This document shows positions 1-8,895 of a stretch of 64,000 bases of DNA, piece after piece. The translations under genes and the position numbers were made by a program. Every line of letters begins with the position of its first letter. Position 1 is the first letter of the stretch. Below the pieces are notes generated by a model. It was not told the DNA's origin, ran no database searches, and was given only the letters and a program-made list of their open reading frames with translations. Origin of the DNA: a virus; the IMG/VR virus record IMGVR_UViG_3300005337_000441, positions 62,001 through 126,000 of that record; one strand, given 5' to 3'.

Positions 1-1
1 T

Positions 2-577
2 CTGCGCGCCATGCGCATCCACAAGGCCTCACACCGCCTGTACAGCAGCCGCGACGGTGTCGTCGCCGATGACACTGGCTACCGTCCCACGCTCATCGAG
101 CGCGTTTGCGTGGACATGGGAATTCACGTCACGGCACGTCGCATCAAGCTGGGTTACCTGGCTTCGCAGTTCCATGAGCCTACCGGTCCCAACGAGACCA
201 AGGCCGACAAGCTCGCTGCTCTGGTGGAAACCTGGGCAGAGCTGCGTGCTGCACTGGTGCACCTGAACGGCGACAACTACATGAGCCGTGTCAACATGTC
301 GGCACAGACCATCTATCTGGAAGACATGGCGCGCGCCAAGCGCAAGATCAGCGGCAACTACCGCTTGATGATGAGTAAGGACGGTCACAAGGCGGTGCGC
401 ACCCTCGTCACCCACTTCAACGACCACCTGTTCATCTTGGCTCTGCGCCTGATCGGCCTGAGCCACACGGCGTTCATGAACCACTGGGTCAGCAGCAATG
501 GCACGCTGCTGTACACCAACATCTACCGCCCCCATCTGCACGAGGAAGAGAAGATCTCTCCCATCTTGCTGAGCTGA
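2..577 (+). CDS. Unknown phage protein, 5' end outside the window
   Basis: The frame is open to the left edge (CTG CGC GCC before the first ATG at 11), and no ribosome site is visible, so the true start probably lies upstream. At least 188 residues remain. The visible part is rich in Arg/His and helical stretches, with no motif I recognise. It ends directly in a bidirectional terminator and faces the minus-strand terminase operon. In a phiKZ-like phage a virion protein is a reasonable guess, but nothing in the sequence proves it. Confidence 0.7.
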   Translation: MRAMRIHKASHRLYSSRDGVVADDTGYRPTLIERVCVDMGIHVTARRIKLGYLASQFHEPTGPNETKADKLAALVETWAELRAALVHLNGDNYMSRVNMSAQTIYLEDMARAKRKISGNYRLMMSKDGHKAVRTLVTHFNDHLFILALRLIGLSHTAFMNHWVSSNGTLLYTNIYRPHLHEEEKISPILLS

Positions 578-632
578 CGGCATACGCCCCCAGGAGCTTC
601 ACGGCTCCTGGGGGCTCTATGCTGTCTCTTTT
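576..632. terminator. Bidirectional terminator between convergent genes
   Basis: An 11-bp GC-rich stem (587-597 with 604-614) is framed by GACGGCATA (576-584) and TATGCTGTC (618-626), which can extend the stem, followed by a T-tract at 628-634. It separates the + strand gene ending at 577 from the minus-strand gene ending at 634. Confidence 0.85.
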
Positions 633-633
633 T

Positions 634-2820
634 TCAGTGGTACGTGTAGCCGTACGGATTGCGGTTCCCGAAACCCGAGAAGTTACGGGCTTGGTTGTTA
701 AGGCGTCGCTGAAGCTTACGGCCTTCGCGCAGGTTGTTGATGAGCTCATCCACCGAGAGGTGTTGGTTGTCACTCTCGTTCAGACGCATCACGGCGCCGC
801 GCAAGCGGTTCTCCAACATGTCGATGGCGAAGTCATCGCGTTCGTTACGAATCTGCTCAGTGAGGACTTCCACCTGTTGGCGGTAGTACTCCTGTTCCAT
901 CCGTTTGTATTTGGCAGTGGGGTCGTTTTCAACCTGGTGTTGTTTGTTGTTCACCAAGATGTCACGAGCCTGAATACCGTAGTAGTGCAGATTGCGACCA
1001 GACAGCAAGATCCAAGCGCTCAAAAGCCAGGCGATGACCATGTCGTCATGCTTGCCTGCGGCGTGGTCGATACGCCCGTTGCGCACTTCCAGTCCCAGGA
1101 TCTGTTCAATGACCTTCTTGTCTTTGACCAGCTTGCCTGTGAGCTTGGCAGAATTTTGCAGTGTAGTGCTGTAGAGCTCCGTACGGCTTGTCGCACCGGT
1201 TGCCGAGGTGGCAAAGCCAAAGTGCTTCTTGAAGCGCACGTAGACATCTTCGCGGCGCATGGCCAGCGACACTTGAATCTCTTTCCAAGCCTCCGGATAG
1301 AGTTCCGGTTCTTGGACGATCTTGTTGTAGATCCGCTTGAACGGATCGATGCCACGCTTGGGCAGCATCAGCAGGAGGTAGTCCAGGATCGTGGCGCCAG
1401 AGGAGCGACGCTCCACGACCAGGGTGACGCTGGGGTACTTCTCCAACCAGTCACACAGCCACTCGGCGAACGTGATCAGGTTGGTTTCGTTGTAGTTGCC
1501 TGCAGCGGCCACAGAGCCGTCCTTGACCGCACGCAGCACCAAACCGATGTCGTCCTTGCCCACGGCGTCTGATGTGTCCACAGCCAGCGTATGGGCCTCT
1601 TGCATCTTGATGGCGATCTCACGCTCAGCGTAGTACCAGCGCGTGGTGTAGGCGTGAGGACGAGAGATGACGGTCTGGTAGTCGTCCGCTTGAGAGTTGC
1701 GGATGTCGTTGTTGAGCTCGGTCGTCAGCGGCGAGCTGATGCTACCAGACGTCCAGTGGTTCAGGTAGTCACGCTCAGCGGCTTCACCGGCAGCGTTGGT
1801 TGTCTTGATCTGTTCACGCAGCCATTCGTCGGTGTAACCCAGTTGACGATGGTTGAACGTGCAGTTCACTACGAGCTTGTCACCCGAAGACGCCTTGCGC
1901 ACGATCTCGCAGAGCTCTTCTTCGTTCTGTGCGTCCATGAACATCTCGGACCAAATGGCGGCTTCCATGAGGAGCTTGTGGGCGTAGGCACCGTCACGGT
2001 CGTCTTTCTTGCCGGCCGTTGTCGTGTAGATGATGCCAAACGGATCACCGTTGCGGCGCGCAATGTCACGAGCAGCCGTACCCGCAGCCAGTGCAGCAGG
2101 CAACGAGATACCGATGTTGGGCAGGAATGCAATTTCGTCAATCTGAAAGATCGGAGAAGTCAGACCCCGTCCGACGTTCAGTGCCATCTTCTCAGACTTC
2201 TGCGGCAGCAGACCCGTGTAGATGTTGCCCAGTGACTTGACCGTGAGCTGCTCTTGGCTGCCGATGTCCATGCGACCGCGCTGCTTGAGATAGAAGGGTA
2301 GCTCCATCTCAATCTTCTTCAAGCGATCCAAGTTGGCAGAGCGCAGCGTCTCGTCCTTGGTCAGCAAGTTGATGCTCGTCTTCTTGCAGCGGATGTTCAA
2401 GAGGTACGTCATCAGGTTGTCGGTTGAGAACGACTTACCCGTTTGACGGATCTGGATGAGCATCGTGGTGATGTGGTTCCAGAAGAGCCAGAACAACGCC
2501 ATGTTGCCACGATTGGCAGCAAAGCGGATCGGATCTTCCGGAGAGCCTGCAGGCGAGCGGGCTACTTCACGGATGTAGTAGTAGAAGTTGCGCCGACACT
2601 CCAACGCTATCCGAAGCATGAGCTCCTGGGAGTTGTAGACGTTGTCGCTGAACGGATCGATGTTCATCAGCTCCTTGTCATGCAGTTGCAATGGGTGGAG
2701 GTGGTTCTTGACCCCCATGGACTGCAAGAGCTGTGAGTAGCGGACAAACGAGGTATTCTTGGTGTTGGACTGGATCACCGCTTCAGGGAAGCGCTCCCAG
2801 TCTTCATTGAAGAGAATCAT
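634..2820 (-). CDS. terL: Terminase large subunit (DNA-packaging ATPase/nuclease)
   Basis: This 728-aa protein has the full terminase order. The ATPase shows a Walker A-like RQTGKS at about 125-130, Walker B FQIDE at about 226-230 and coupling motif TTTAG at about 267-271. The RNase H-like nuclease shows acidic residues in AVDTSD (about 414-419), VVERR (about 469-473) and HDD (592-594). TerL pumps DNA into the prohead and cuts the concatemer. The length and divergent Walker A fit phiKZ-type terminases. It is the last gene of a minus-strand operon. The start at 2820 is the only one that keeps the N-terminus; the ribosome site there is weak. Confidence 0.93.
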   Translation of the reverse strand: MILFNEDWERFPEAVIQSNTKNTSFVRYSQLLQSMGVKNHLHPLQLHDKELMNIDPFSDNVYNSQELMLRIALECRRNFYYYIREVARSPAGSPEDPIRFAANRGNMALFWLFWNHITTMLIQIRQTGKSFSTDNLMTYLLNIRCKKTSINLLTKDETLRSANLDRLKKIEMELPFYLKQRGRMDIGSQEQLTVKSLGNIYTGLLPQKSEKMALNVGRGLTSPIFQIDEIAFLPNIGISLPAALAAGTAARDIARRNGDPFGIIYTTTAGKKDDRDGAYAHKLLMEAAIWSEMFMDAQNEEELCEIVRKASSGDKLVVNCTFNHRQLGYTDEWLREQIKTTNAAGEAAERDYLNHWTSGSISSPLTTELNNDIRNSQADDYQTVISRPHAYTTRWYYAEREIAIKMQEAHTLAVDTSDAVGKDDIGLVLRAVKDGSVAAAGNYNETNLITFAEWLCDWLEKYPSVTLVVERRSSGATILDYLLLMLPKRGIDPFKRIYNKIVQEPELYPEAWKEIQVSLAMRREDVYVRFKKHFGFATSATGATSRTELYSTTLQNSAKLTGKLVKDKKVIEQILGLEVRNGRIDHAAGKHDDMVIAWLLSAWILLSGRNLHYYGIQARDILVNNKQHQVENDPTAKYKRMEQEYYRQQVEVLTEQIRNERDDFAIDMLENRLRGAVMRLNESDNQHLSVDELINNLREGRKLQRRLNNQARNFSGFGNRNPYGYTYH

Positions 2821-2886
2821 GGCTGTTACACTTCAGAGCACGACATAGAGGCCCTCCATCCAGCCCTGTGGAGGCTGGATGGAGGC

Positions 2887-3285
2887 TCACTGTTGTTGCA
2901 GTTCAGAGCGCAGGAAATCCAAATAGATCGCCAGCAGGTTCGAGGCGACTACATCTTCGTCTCGAATGAGGAAGTCCTTCGCGTTGAAGAAGAACTTCAG
3001 ATTGTTGAATTGCCGCAACTTCTCCGGCAGCCTGTCGTCGAACTCCGCCTGGATGACGTAGCCGATGAAAGTCTCACGCCGAATGCGGCCTCTTTTGAAG
3101 ATCAGGTCTTCACACTGTTCTCTGTAGAAGAAGAACTCGACCTGATGGTCTCCCACCGTTTCAAACTGTGCAGACTTGAAACGTGGAGACTTAGGGACCA
3201 TCGACGTTTGGTAAAAGCGAATTCCGCGATGGAACAGCGCCAACTTGAACATCAGGCCCTTGATGAATTTTGCTAAGTTGGGCAA
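2887..3285 (-). CDS. Unknown small protein upstream of terL
   Basis: 132 residues with a basic, hydrophobic N-terminus (MPNLAKFIKGLMFKLALFHR) and an aromatic, charged body. No motif is recognised and there is no clear membrane segment beyond the N-terminal amphipathic stretch. It lies between the 407-aa protein and terL on the minus strand and is probably co-transcribed. A virion or packaging accessory role is only inferred from position. Confidence 0.8.
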   Translation of the reverse strand: MPNLAKFIKGLMFKLALFHRGIRFYQTSMVPKSPRFKSAQFETVGDHQVEFFFYREQCEDLIFKRGRIRRETFIGYVIQAEFDDRLPEKLRQFNNLKFFFNAKDFLIRDEDVVASNLLAIYLDFLRSELQQQ

Positions 3286-3321
3286 GCTGAGACCTCCCGT
3301 GGTCTTTAGGGTTCCACAGGA

Positions 3322-4545
3322 TTAGGTGGCAGTTTGCCCGATGAGTGTGCGCAAAGCGATGTACAAGATGATGCTGGTCCGCGTGGACAGCGTCAAACTC
3401 TCGCTGATCTTGCCGTTGCTGGCCTTGATCAACTTGTAACCGATCTTGCGGATCGTCTCGATGTCCGGATCCACCGTGCGGGTGGACAGGTACAGGTTCT
3501 TGAGCTGGTGAAGGATGTACGGGTAGTCCCGCATGTTCTTCGGACTCATGTTGTTTTGGATCAAGTACATGCTCTGTACCACGACCAGTGCGATGAACTC
3601 CGAGATGTCCTTGTGGTACTTCTGATCGTTTTGGTGCTCATGGATCCACTTCAAAGTGGACCTGACCATGCGAAACGACGTGTTCGTGTTGATGCGTGCG
3701 ATGACGCCTACGAGATCGTCCTTGATGAACGTGTGTTCGTCCACGATCGCTTGTTGGATGTAGCCCACGTAGGCTTCAACCGACTTGGTCTTTTCCTTGA
3801 TGGTCTCTTCACCATCGGCGTCCAGGTAAGTGCCCGAGGTCACAGCGACGTTGACGCCCTCCTCGTGCACCTTGTAGAACTCCGCGGTGTAGTTCTTCAC
3901 CAGATCCTTCACACGCCCCTGGGAGTCGTTGATGGCGTAGACGATAGCCACGTCATCCGTGAAGCGAGCCAAAGCTTCCAGGTGGATGCTCTGACGATTG
4001 AGCAGGTTCGTGGCCCGGTACTCCATGACCTTGGCCCAGGAGCCCAGCTGCTTGATCAAGAACTTGTTCGACAGCCGCTGGTAGGCTGCCTGAGCGATCT
4101 TGGGATCGGTCGGGTACTTGAAGTAGTAGCTCATCAGCGCCGCAATGGAGCGGTAGAAGAACACGAGAGCCGTGTCCTTTGCAGCCTGCGTCTTGATGTT
4201 GCCAGGAAGCGTATCTGCCGTGATGAAGCGATGCATCACGTACATGAGCGTCAGGTTGAAGATGTCGCCGGAGATCTTGTACTCGTGGTCGATCGTGGGG
4301 ACCTTGCGGATCGCCTCCGACAACGCCTGGTAGTCGACGTCCAGCACATCGTTGAAGAAGCGCAGCACATCGCTGTCCTTGAACCGAATGACATGTGCTC
4401 CCAGGAGGTTCGAGCCGAAGAACTCGAAGTACTCCGGCGTGGAGTTCACATAGCCGATTTGATACCGATAGACAGCATGCGCCAGCTTCTTGTCGAAGTT
4501 CACGTGGACGAAGTGCTCGTCAAACGTTTGTTTCAAGCCGGCCAT
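3322..4545 (-). CDS. Probable virion-associated protein of the terminase operon
   Basis: 407 residues, largely helical, no enzyme motif seen. Its start is 8 bases after the preceding stop at 4554, so it is translated from the same minus-strand mRNA as terL. Proteins of this size next to terL in phiKZ-like phages are usually structural, but this is inference from context only. Confidence 0.85.
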   Translation of the reverse strand: MAGLKQTFDEHFVHVNFDKKLAHAVYRYQIGYVNSTPEYFEFFGSNLLGAHVIRFKDSDVLRFFNDVLDVDYQALSEAIRKVPTIDHEYKISGDIFNLTLMYVMHRFITADTLPGNIKTQAAKDTALVFFYRSIAALMSYYFKYPTDPKIAQAAYQRLSNKFLIKQLGSWAKVMEYRATNLLNRQSIHLEALARFTDDVAIVYAINDSQGRVKDLVKNYTAEFYKVHEEGVNVAVTSGTYLDADGEETIKEKTKSVEAYVGYIQQAIVDEHTFIKDDLVGVIARINTNTSFRMVRSTLKWIHEHQNDQKYHKDISEFIALVVVQSMYLIQNNMSPKNMRDYPYILHQLKNLYLSTRTVDPDIETIRKIGYKLIKASNGKISESLTLSTRTSIILYIALRTLIGQTAT

Positions 4546-4553
4546 GGGTTGTC

Positions 4554-5147
4554 CTAGCTCTTGAAGGACTTGCTGATGGCACGGAAGGCAGCGTCACGGG
4601 TGTAGACCACCTCGGCACCGACTTGCTTGGCGAGCTCTTCCACGAGGCCTGCTTTGCGGCTGACCTTGTTGTCTAGGCATTCCAGCGAGATGATGAGCTT
4701 CGGACGTGCCTCCAGTGGCTTGGCGCCTTCAGGCACCAGACCAAAGGTCTGCATCCAGTCCCAGGCAGGACCGAGCCCGTCGTTGTTCTCCAGCTCGCTC
4801 ATGTCCATCGCGTAGACGAACGTGCCCTTGGCCGGTTGATCAGCTTTGCGCTGCATGCCTTGAGCCACAGCCACCATCATGCCGGTGGATTCGTTGGCGT
4901 ACACGAGGTTCAGGGCCTGTGTGTACACACGACCCAGAGGACCATCGAGCACGACCATCGCTTCTTCTTGCTTTGCAGGATTCATCGGAGTGCCGTCCGG
5001 ATTGATCGTGGTCTGGTTGCCAGGCTGGAGCGCAGCGCTGGAAGTGTCTCCCTCGTTGACGTTCTGACCAGACGTCTTCGGGGGCACGATCTCCAACTGA
5101 GGACCGTGGTTGGTGGAGTCACCGGGGGTTACGTCGAAGACAGCCAT
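4554..5147 (-). CDS. Unknown protein, first gene of terminase operon
   Basis: I place the start at 5147 (MAVFDVTPGD...), preceded by an AAGGAGCGAG ribosome site, rather than at a longer upstream frame running to 5267 without a good site. The 197-aa product has a low-complexity polar N-terminal third (Pro/Gly/Asn/Thr) and a compact C-terminal half (about residues 65-197). No known domain recognised. It leads the four-gene minus-strand packaging operon. Confidence 0.8.
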   Translation of the reverse strand: MAVFDVTPGDSTNHGPQLEIVPPKTSGQNVNEGDTSSAALQPGNQTTINPDGTPMNPAKQEEAMVVLDGPLGRVYTQALNLVYANESTGMMVAVAQGMQRKADQPAKGTFVYAMDMSELENNDGLGPAWDWMQTFGLVPEGAKPLEARPKLIISLECLDNKVSRKAGLVEELAKQVGAEVVYTRDAAFRAISKSFKS

Positions 5148-5623
5148 GCTATCTCGCTCCTTGTACTCATGAGTAAGGGGCAGTGCACCACAAGGGGCGG
5201 TACACCACGTCATAGCATTGAGCTCGCGGAGCCCGCTAGAGCTACTAGGGCGTAGCTCTAGCTCCACCGTGCTGAAGGTGAAAAACTCTCCATGCTTTAT
5301 ATCTAGTGAGGAGCATGGCGACGAACTCTAGCGAGAGCGTAGCGACGTCGAAGTGAGGATACCGGAGGTAGCCGAACGAGACCACACGGAGGGCGGAGCC
5401 CTCCTTAGTTCCCCCTCAGGATACCGCCTGTTTCCAGTAGATCTAAATATTTACTAAAAAATTCCACAGCGCAATGATGCGTAGTGGGGCCAACCCTGCA
5501 CCTACACCAATGGCGACTTGCCGGGTGTGGGTCAGGATCCCGCTATGCCCTCTCGGTGTGGATTTGGGGGCTTTTCTAACGTGACCACGGTCACACATAC
5601 TTAACATGAGGTAACCCTTAAGG
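5148..5623. other. Divergent non-coding control region
   Basis: 476 bases without a convincing gene between the minus-strand terminase operon and the + strand lysin/PhuZ operon. It holds a perfect 10-bp hairpin (5236-5245 with 5252-5261), a GGAGGGC/GCCCTCC hairpin near 5391-5407, an A+T-rich patch at about 5440-5465, a GTGAC/GTCAC inverted repeat at 5581-5594 and a promoter element at 5592. Promoters for both directions must lie here; a replication origin is possible but unproven. Confidence 0.6.
5592..5601 (+). promoter_or_regulatory. CACATATACT-class promoter, variant CACACATACT
   Basis: One mismatch to the element found before about ten other genes. It lies 22 bases before the transglycosylase start, leaving a very short leader with TAAGGA as ribosome site. 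Confidence 0.6.
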
Positions 5624-6187
5624 ATGCGAATGTATCAACTCTTTACCCGAATATGTTGGCTCCTGGCTTTAACGCTGGGAGTACATACAACTGCTTTCGC
5701 CAAAGGGAGAGTCCTACTCCCGGTAAGAGCCCCTATCACGATGAGTGACTACATCGATCTCAACTGCAAGGCGAGTTGCGCCGAACAGGAGGAGCTGCTT
5801 GAGTCCACGAATGAGGCCGCACAAGCCAATGAAGTGGATCAGAGGTTGTTGTTAGCCATCGTGAGAGTCGAATCTTCGTTCAAGGTGAGAGCGAGAAACG
5901 GCAGTAACGCAGGTTTGATGCAGGTGCACACGCGCTGGCATCGAAAGAAGCTCGTGGGGCAAGATCCCTACGCTGTGAAACTGAACATTGCAGTTGGCGC
6001 CGCAATTTACCGCGGATGCCTTGATAAGCATGGAGGGAACACCACCAAGGCTCTGAAGTGTTACAACGGCGCAGCGGATCCTCGCTACGTCGACAAGATC
6101 AGGAAAGCTCAAAGAGAAATTGATGCTCTCCTGTTGTTCAACTCAAAATCCTTTATCGGATCCTCCCCTAGTGAAAGCGAGAAATAA
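5624..6187 (+). CDS. Exported lytic transglycosylase (SLT-like)
   Basis: 187 residues. It begins with a Sec signal peptide (basic MRMYQLFTR, hydrophobic core to about residue 25, AFA cleavage site). The mature part has the goose-lysozyme/SLT signature: catalytic Glu in IVRVESSF, then NAGLMQVH, then NIAVGAAIY and ALKCYNGA. It would cleave peptidoglycan glycan strands in the periplasm. phiKZ-like phages use SLT-type endolysins, but this one has its own export signal and no separate wall-binding domain. Only three bases separate it from the tubulin gene. Confidence 0.9.
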   Translation: MRMYQLFTRICWLLALTLGVHTTAFAKGRVLLPVRAPITMSDYIDLNCKASCAEQEELLESTNEAAQANEVDQRLLLAIVRVESSFKVRARNGSNAGLMQVHTRWHRKKLVGQDPYAVKLNIAVGAAIYRGCLDKHGGNTTKALKCYNGAADPRYVDKIRKAQREIDALLLFNSKSFIGSSPSESEK

Positions 6188-6190
6188 CAA

Positions 6191-7159
6191 ATGCGAATGA
6201 AACTCTACGCCTGCGGCGGTGCTGGCATCAACACGGTCAAGCAGTTTGCCCCGTTCAACGGTCAAGCCAATCCGGGCTTTGCCACGATCGAAACCGTCTT
6301 CATCGACACGAGCCGCTCCAACCTGGACAGCAGCATCCCCGAGCAGATGACCTACCTGGTCCAAGAGCTCGACGGTTCGGGCAAGCGCCGTGCCACGAAC
6401 CATGCCGCTCTGTCCGAGAGCATCAACGAGATCCTGCTGGAACACCGTCCTGGCGACATCAACATCATCGTGCACTCTGCCGGCGGTGGCTCGGGCTCGG
6501 TGATCGGCCCGCTACTCACCAACGAACTGCTGGGTCGCGAGCAACTCGTCATCGTCCTGGCCATCGGTTCGACCTCTTCGAAGATCGAGACCGAGAACAC
6601 CAAGAAGACGCTGCAGTCGCTGGAATCGATCAGCCAGCGCCGCTCGATGCCGGTGTGCGTGTACTACCGCGAGAACACGCTGGAAAAGCCCCGTGGCGAC
6701 ATCGACCGCGATGTGTCCACTGCCATCTCGCTGATGACGGCCATCTTCTCGGGCCAGAACCGCGAGTTCGACACCGAAGACCTGCGCAACTTCCTGAACT
6801 ACCCGCGCGTCACGAGCTACCCGGCCAAGCTGTCCTACCTGGACCTGTTTGCCAAGGACATCGACCTGGACACCAAGAACGAGGCCATCGTCTCGCTCAT
6901 CACGCTGTCCAACGGTGAAGTCCCCACCGAAGTGCCTCAGCACGTCGAGTACCAGGCCACGGGTTACCTGCACGAGGCTGCGTTCAAGGTGGTCAAGCAA
7001 TCCATGCCGATCCACACGGCCGTGATCGCCGGTCACTTCAGCAAGCTCATCGGTCGCCTGGACAAGCGTCTGGCCGAGTTCGCTGAAATCCGCTCCACCG
7101 TGCACGAGAAGTCCATCCTCGGCTCCGCCTCCACGACCGACGACGGTATGGTGCTGTAA
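6191..7159 (+). CDS. phuZ: PhuZ-like phage tubulin
   Basis: 322 residues, the usual PhuZ length. The N-terminal GGAGIN (9-14) matches the FtsZ/tubulin nucleotide loop, and SAGGGSGS (about 96-103) matches the tubulin signature GGGTGSG. The C-terminus ends in a short tail with adjacent Asp residues (TTDDGMVL), as in PhuZ tails that link filament subunits. In phiKZ-like phages PhuZ is a GTPase that builds the spindle which centres the phage nucleus and carries capsids. It shares a promoter with the transglycosylase and ends at a terminator. Confidence 0.93.
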   Translation: MRMKLYACGGAGINTVKQFAPFNGQANPGFATIETVFIDTSRSNLDSSIPEQMTYLVQELDGSGKRRATNHAALSESINEILLEHRPGDINIIVHSAGGGSGSVIGPLLTNELLGREQLVIVLAIGSTSSKIETENTKKTLQSLESISQRRSMPVCVYYRENTLEKPRGDIDRDVSTAISLMTAIFSGQNREFDTEDLRNFLNYPRVTSYPAKLSYLDLFAKDIDLDTKNEAIVSLITLSNGEVPTEVPQHVEYQATGYLHEAAFKVVKQSMPIHTAVIAGHFSKLIGRLDKRLAEFAEIRSTVHEKSILGSASTTDDGMVL

Positions 7160-7170
7160 CCCAGAACAGG

Positions 7171-7197
7171 AGGCACGGGTCACACCGTGCCTCTTTT
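7171..7197 (+). terminator. Terminator after phuZ
   Basis: Stem AGGCACGG (7171-7178) with CCGTGCCT (7185-7192), then CTTTTACCGTC, a degenerate form of the TATGCCGTC tail seen at other gene ends. Confidence 0.8.
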
Positions 7198-7214
7198 ACC
7201 GTCTAGGAGACTGT

Positions 7215-7757
7215 ATGGTTACTCAAACCAAAACCTTCACGGGGTCAGATGAAGACTTTGCGGCGTTGTTGCAAACGCTGGGACGTCAAGATGCAGAAAT
7301 GAAGGATCCGGTATACGGCATGGGTTATGGTTCCAGTGACCCCAGAGACTACTGCAACCTCTGGACCGATGGCCATGGCGGCATGAGTCGCTTCGCCAAA
7401 TGGCATCTTGATCAAGGCATACCGTTTGCCAAGCTCTTTGGACCTGGTAGGCCGACCACGCTGGAGAAAATGCAGTACGCGATCAAGCAGTCGTATTACG
7501 AGCAGGGGTATCCGATCGATATGCTGAATCTACCGCGGCATTTCACTGGTGCCAAAACTGCACCTGGCGCCTTTCGGCGTTTGGCGGAGATCACGCTGCG
7601 CAACACCGTGCGTGGGGCTCATGCGCCGCCGTCCGCCCTGTACGGAACAGGTCCAGTCGATCCCATCGAGTACCGAAAACAGCTGGACCGAGAGATCAGC
7701 GACATCTTCGGCGTGGCAGCAGAGTTTCTGAGCCCACCCAAAAACAACAAGACTTGA
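7215..7757 (+). CDS. Unknown protein
   Basis: 180 residues starting at ATG 7215 after CTAGGAGACT. Gly/Tyr-rich N-terminal part (PVYGMGYGSSDPRDY) and a helical, charged C-terminal half. No family recognised. It stands alone between the phuZ terminator and a promoter element at 7827. Confidence 0.8.
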   Translation: MVTQTKTFTGSDEDFAALLQTLGRQDAEMKDPVYGMGYGSSDPRDYCNLWTDGHGGMSRFAKWHLDQGIPFAKLFGPGRPTTLEKMQYAIKQSYYEQGYPIDMLNLPRHFTGAKTAPGAFRRLAEITLRNTVRGAHAPPSALYGTGPVDPIEYRKQLDREISDIFGVAAEFLSPPKNNKT

Positions 7758-7826
7758 GGCGATTCGGGGGGCATTCCGGATGCGCAGAATTCGTCTGTGA
7801 AATAGGGGTGCCTAAACAAATGCAGT

Positions 7827-7836
7827 CACATATACT
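7827..7836 (+). promoter_or_regulatory. CACATATACT promoter
   Basis: Exact consensus; TAGACC follows 8 bases later (likely start near 7845), 58 bases before the first tandem paralog. No TTGACA-like -35 box stands at the expected distance. Confidence 0.75.
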
Positions 7837-7902
7837 CTATTTGCTAGACCCCCCATCCTTAACCTTTTCTAACTAGATAGTTCCTGACGAAGGAGAAACA
7901 GC

Positions 7903-8379
7903 ATGACGACTGCTGAAACCTCTAGCGCTGAAACTCGCACAACTCGCCAAGACGCATGCCGTCAGCTCTTTGAAAGCGCATATGAACGCGCTCCGAAGAC
8001 GCTGGATTTCAACCCGGCATGGTCCAACGGTGTGGGTCTGTATGACCACGCCGTGTATGGCGAGCACGCACCAGCGCTGCCTTTCGGCACCATGGCTCGC
8101 TCCCAGACAGGGGCGGGCCGCAAACTCCTGATCATCAGCACCCGCCTCGGCAACGTGGTGGTGTTCGAGCGCTTTCTCTCCGGCTCCAAGAATGCTCAAC
8201 CAGTCTACTGCCTGCAGTCCACCTCTGCGATGGCTGAAGGCGGTTGGTTCAGCCGCATGGAGCTTGACGACTATGAGCTCGAACTCGCTGTGGGCACGGA
8301 CGTCTCTCACCACATCGGCGGGAGACTCGACGTGATCCATTCCGCCATGAAGAAAACGGCTGGCCAATCCAACGGCTGA
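7903..8379 (+). CDS. Tandem paralog family member 1
   Basis: 158 residues, good ribosome site GAAGGAGAAAC. It shares with the next two genes a layout of TLDFNP-W near the N-terminus and a core of LIISTRLGNVVVFERF, then a Gly-rich GGW turn and a C-terminal VG.D...IGG segment. Function unknown; the shared core looks like a small alpha/beta domain. The three genes are separated by 35-52 bases, each with its own ribosome site, so they look like successive duplications. Confidence 0.88.
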   Translation: MTTAETSSAETRTTRQDACRQLFESAYERAPKTLDFNPAWSNGVGLYDHAVYGEHAPALPFGTMARSQTGAGRKLLIISTRLGNVVVFERFLSGSKNAQPVYCLQSTSAMAEGGWFSRMELDDYELELAVGTDVSHHIGGRLDVIHSAMKKTAGQSNG

Positions 8380-8414
8380 CGTGATCTCCATTAGGACATG
8401 AAAGGAGCAAAATT

Positions 8415-8843
8415 GTGTCCTATGACAACCAGCGACCGAGGATGTACATGCTCTTTGAGTATGCGTTCTCGCGGGCTGAGCGGCAGATCCCGTATGACCC
8501 CAGGTGGGAAAAACCTCCTGGAAAGTACGAGGGCGCTGTCGCAGGCCCGTACGCACCTAGCGTGCAAGTCGGACGCACTCTGGCGTCCATAGACGAACGA
8601 GGTCTCAAATACCTCTTCGTCGGCACTCGCTTCGGGAACGTGCTCGTGTACGAGCCCTTTCCCAACAACGACACCGATGCTGTGGTCTACCGCATTCAAC
8701 TGCCCTCCCAAGTGCAGCGCATGCAGTGGTTCCATGGCTACCAGTTGAGCGAGGAGCTCATGCTCTTGGCAGTCGGTCATGACAGGACCCCCAACGTCGG
8801 CGTGAAGCTGGAGTTGACCCTGGGCACGGCAGACGGTCAGTGA
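8415..8843 (+). CDS. Tandem paralog family member 2
   Basis: 142 residues, GTG start at 8415 chosen because AAAGGAGCAA precedes it closely. Core is LFVGTRFGNVLVYEPF followed by an ending NVGVKLELTLG that matches the third copy's NIGVRIEQL. Most diverged at the N-terminus. Function unknown. Confidence 0.85.
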   Translation: MSYDNQRPRMYMLFEYAFSRAERQIPYDPRWEKPPGKYEGAVAGPYAPSVQVGRTLASIDERGLKYLFVGTRFGNVLVYEPFPNNDTDAVVYRIQLPSQVQRMQWFHGYQLSEELMLLAVGHDRTPNVGVKLELTLGTADGQ

Positions 8844-8895
8844 GCTGATTTATCGTTCCCCATAAACCTTATGTCACACTGAAGGAGAAAACGGC

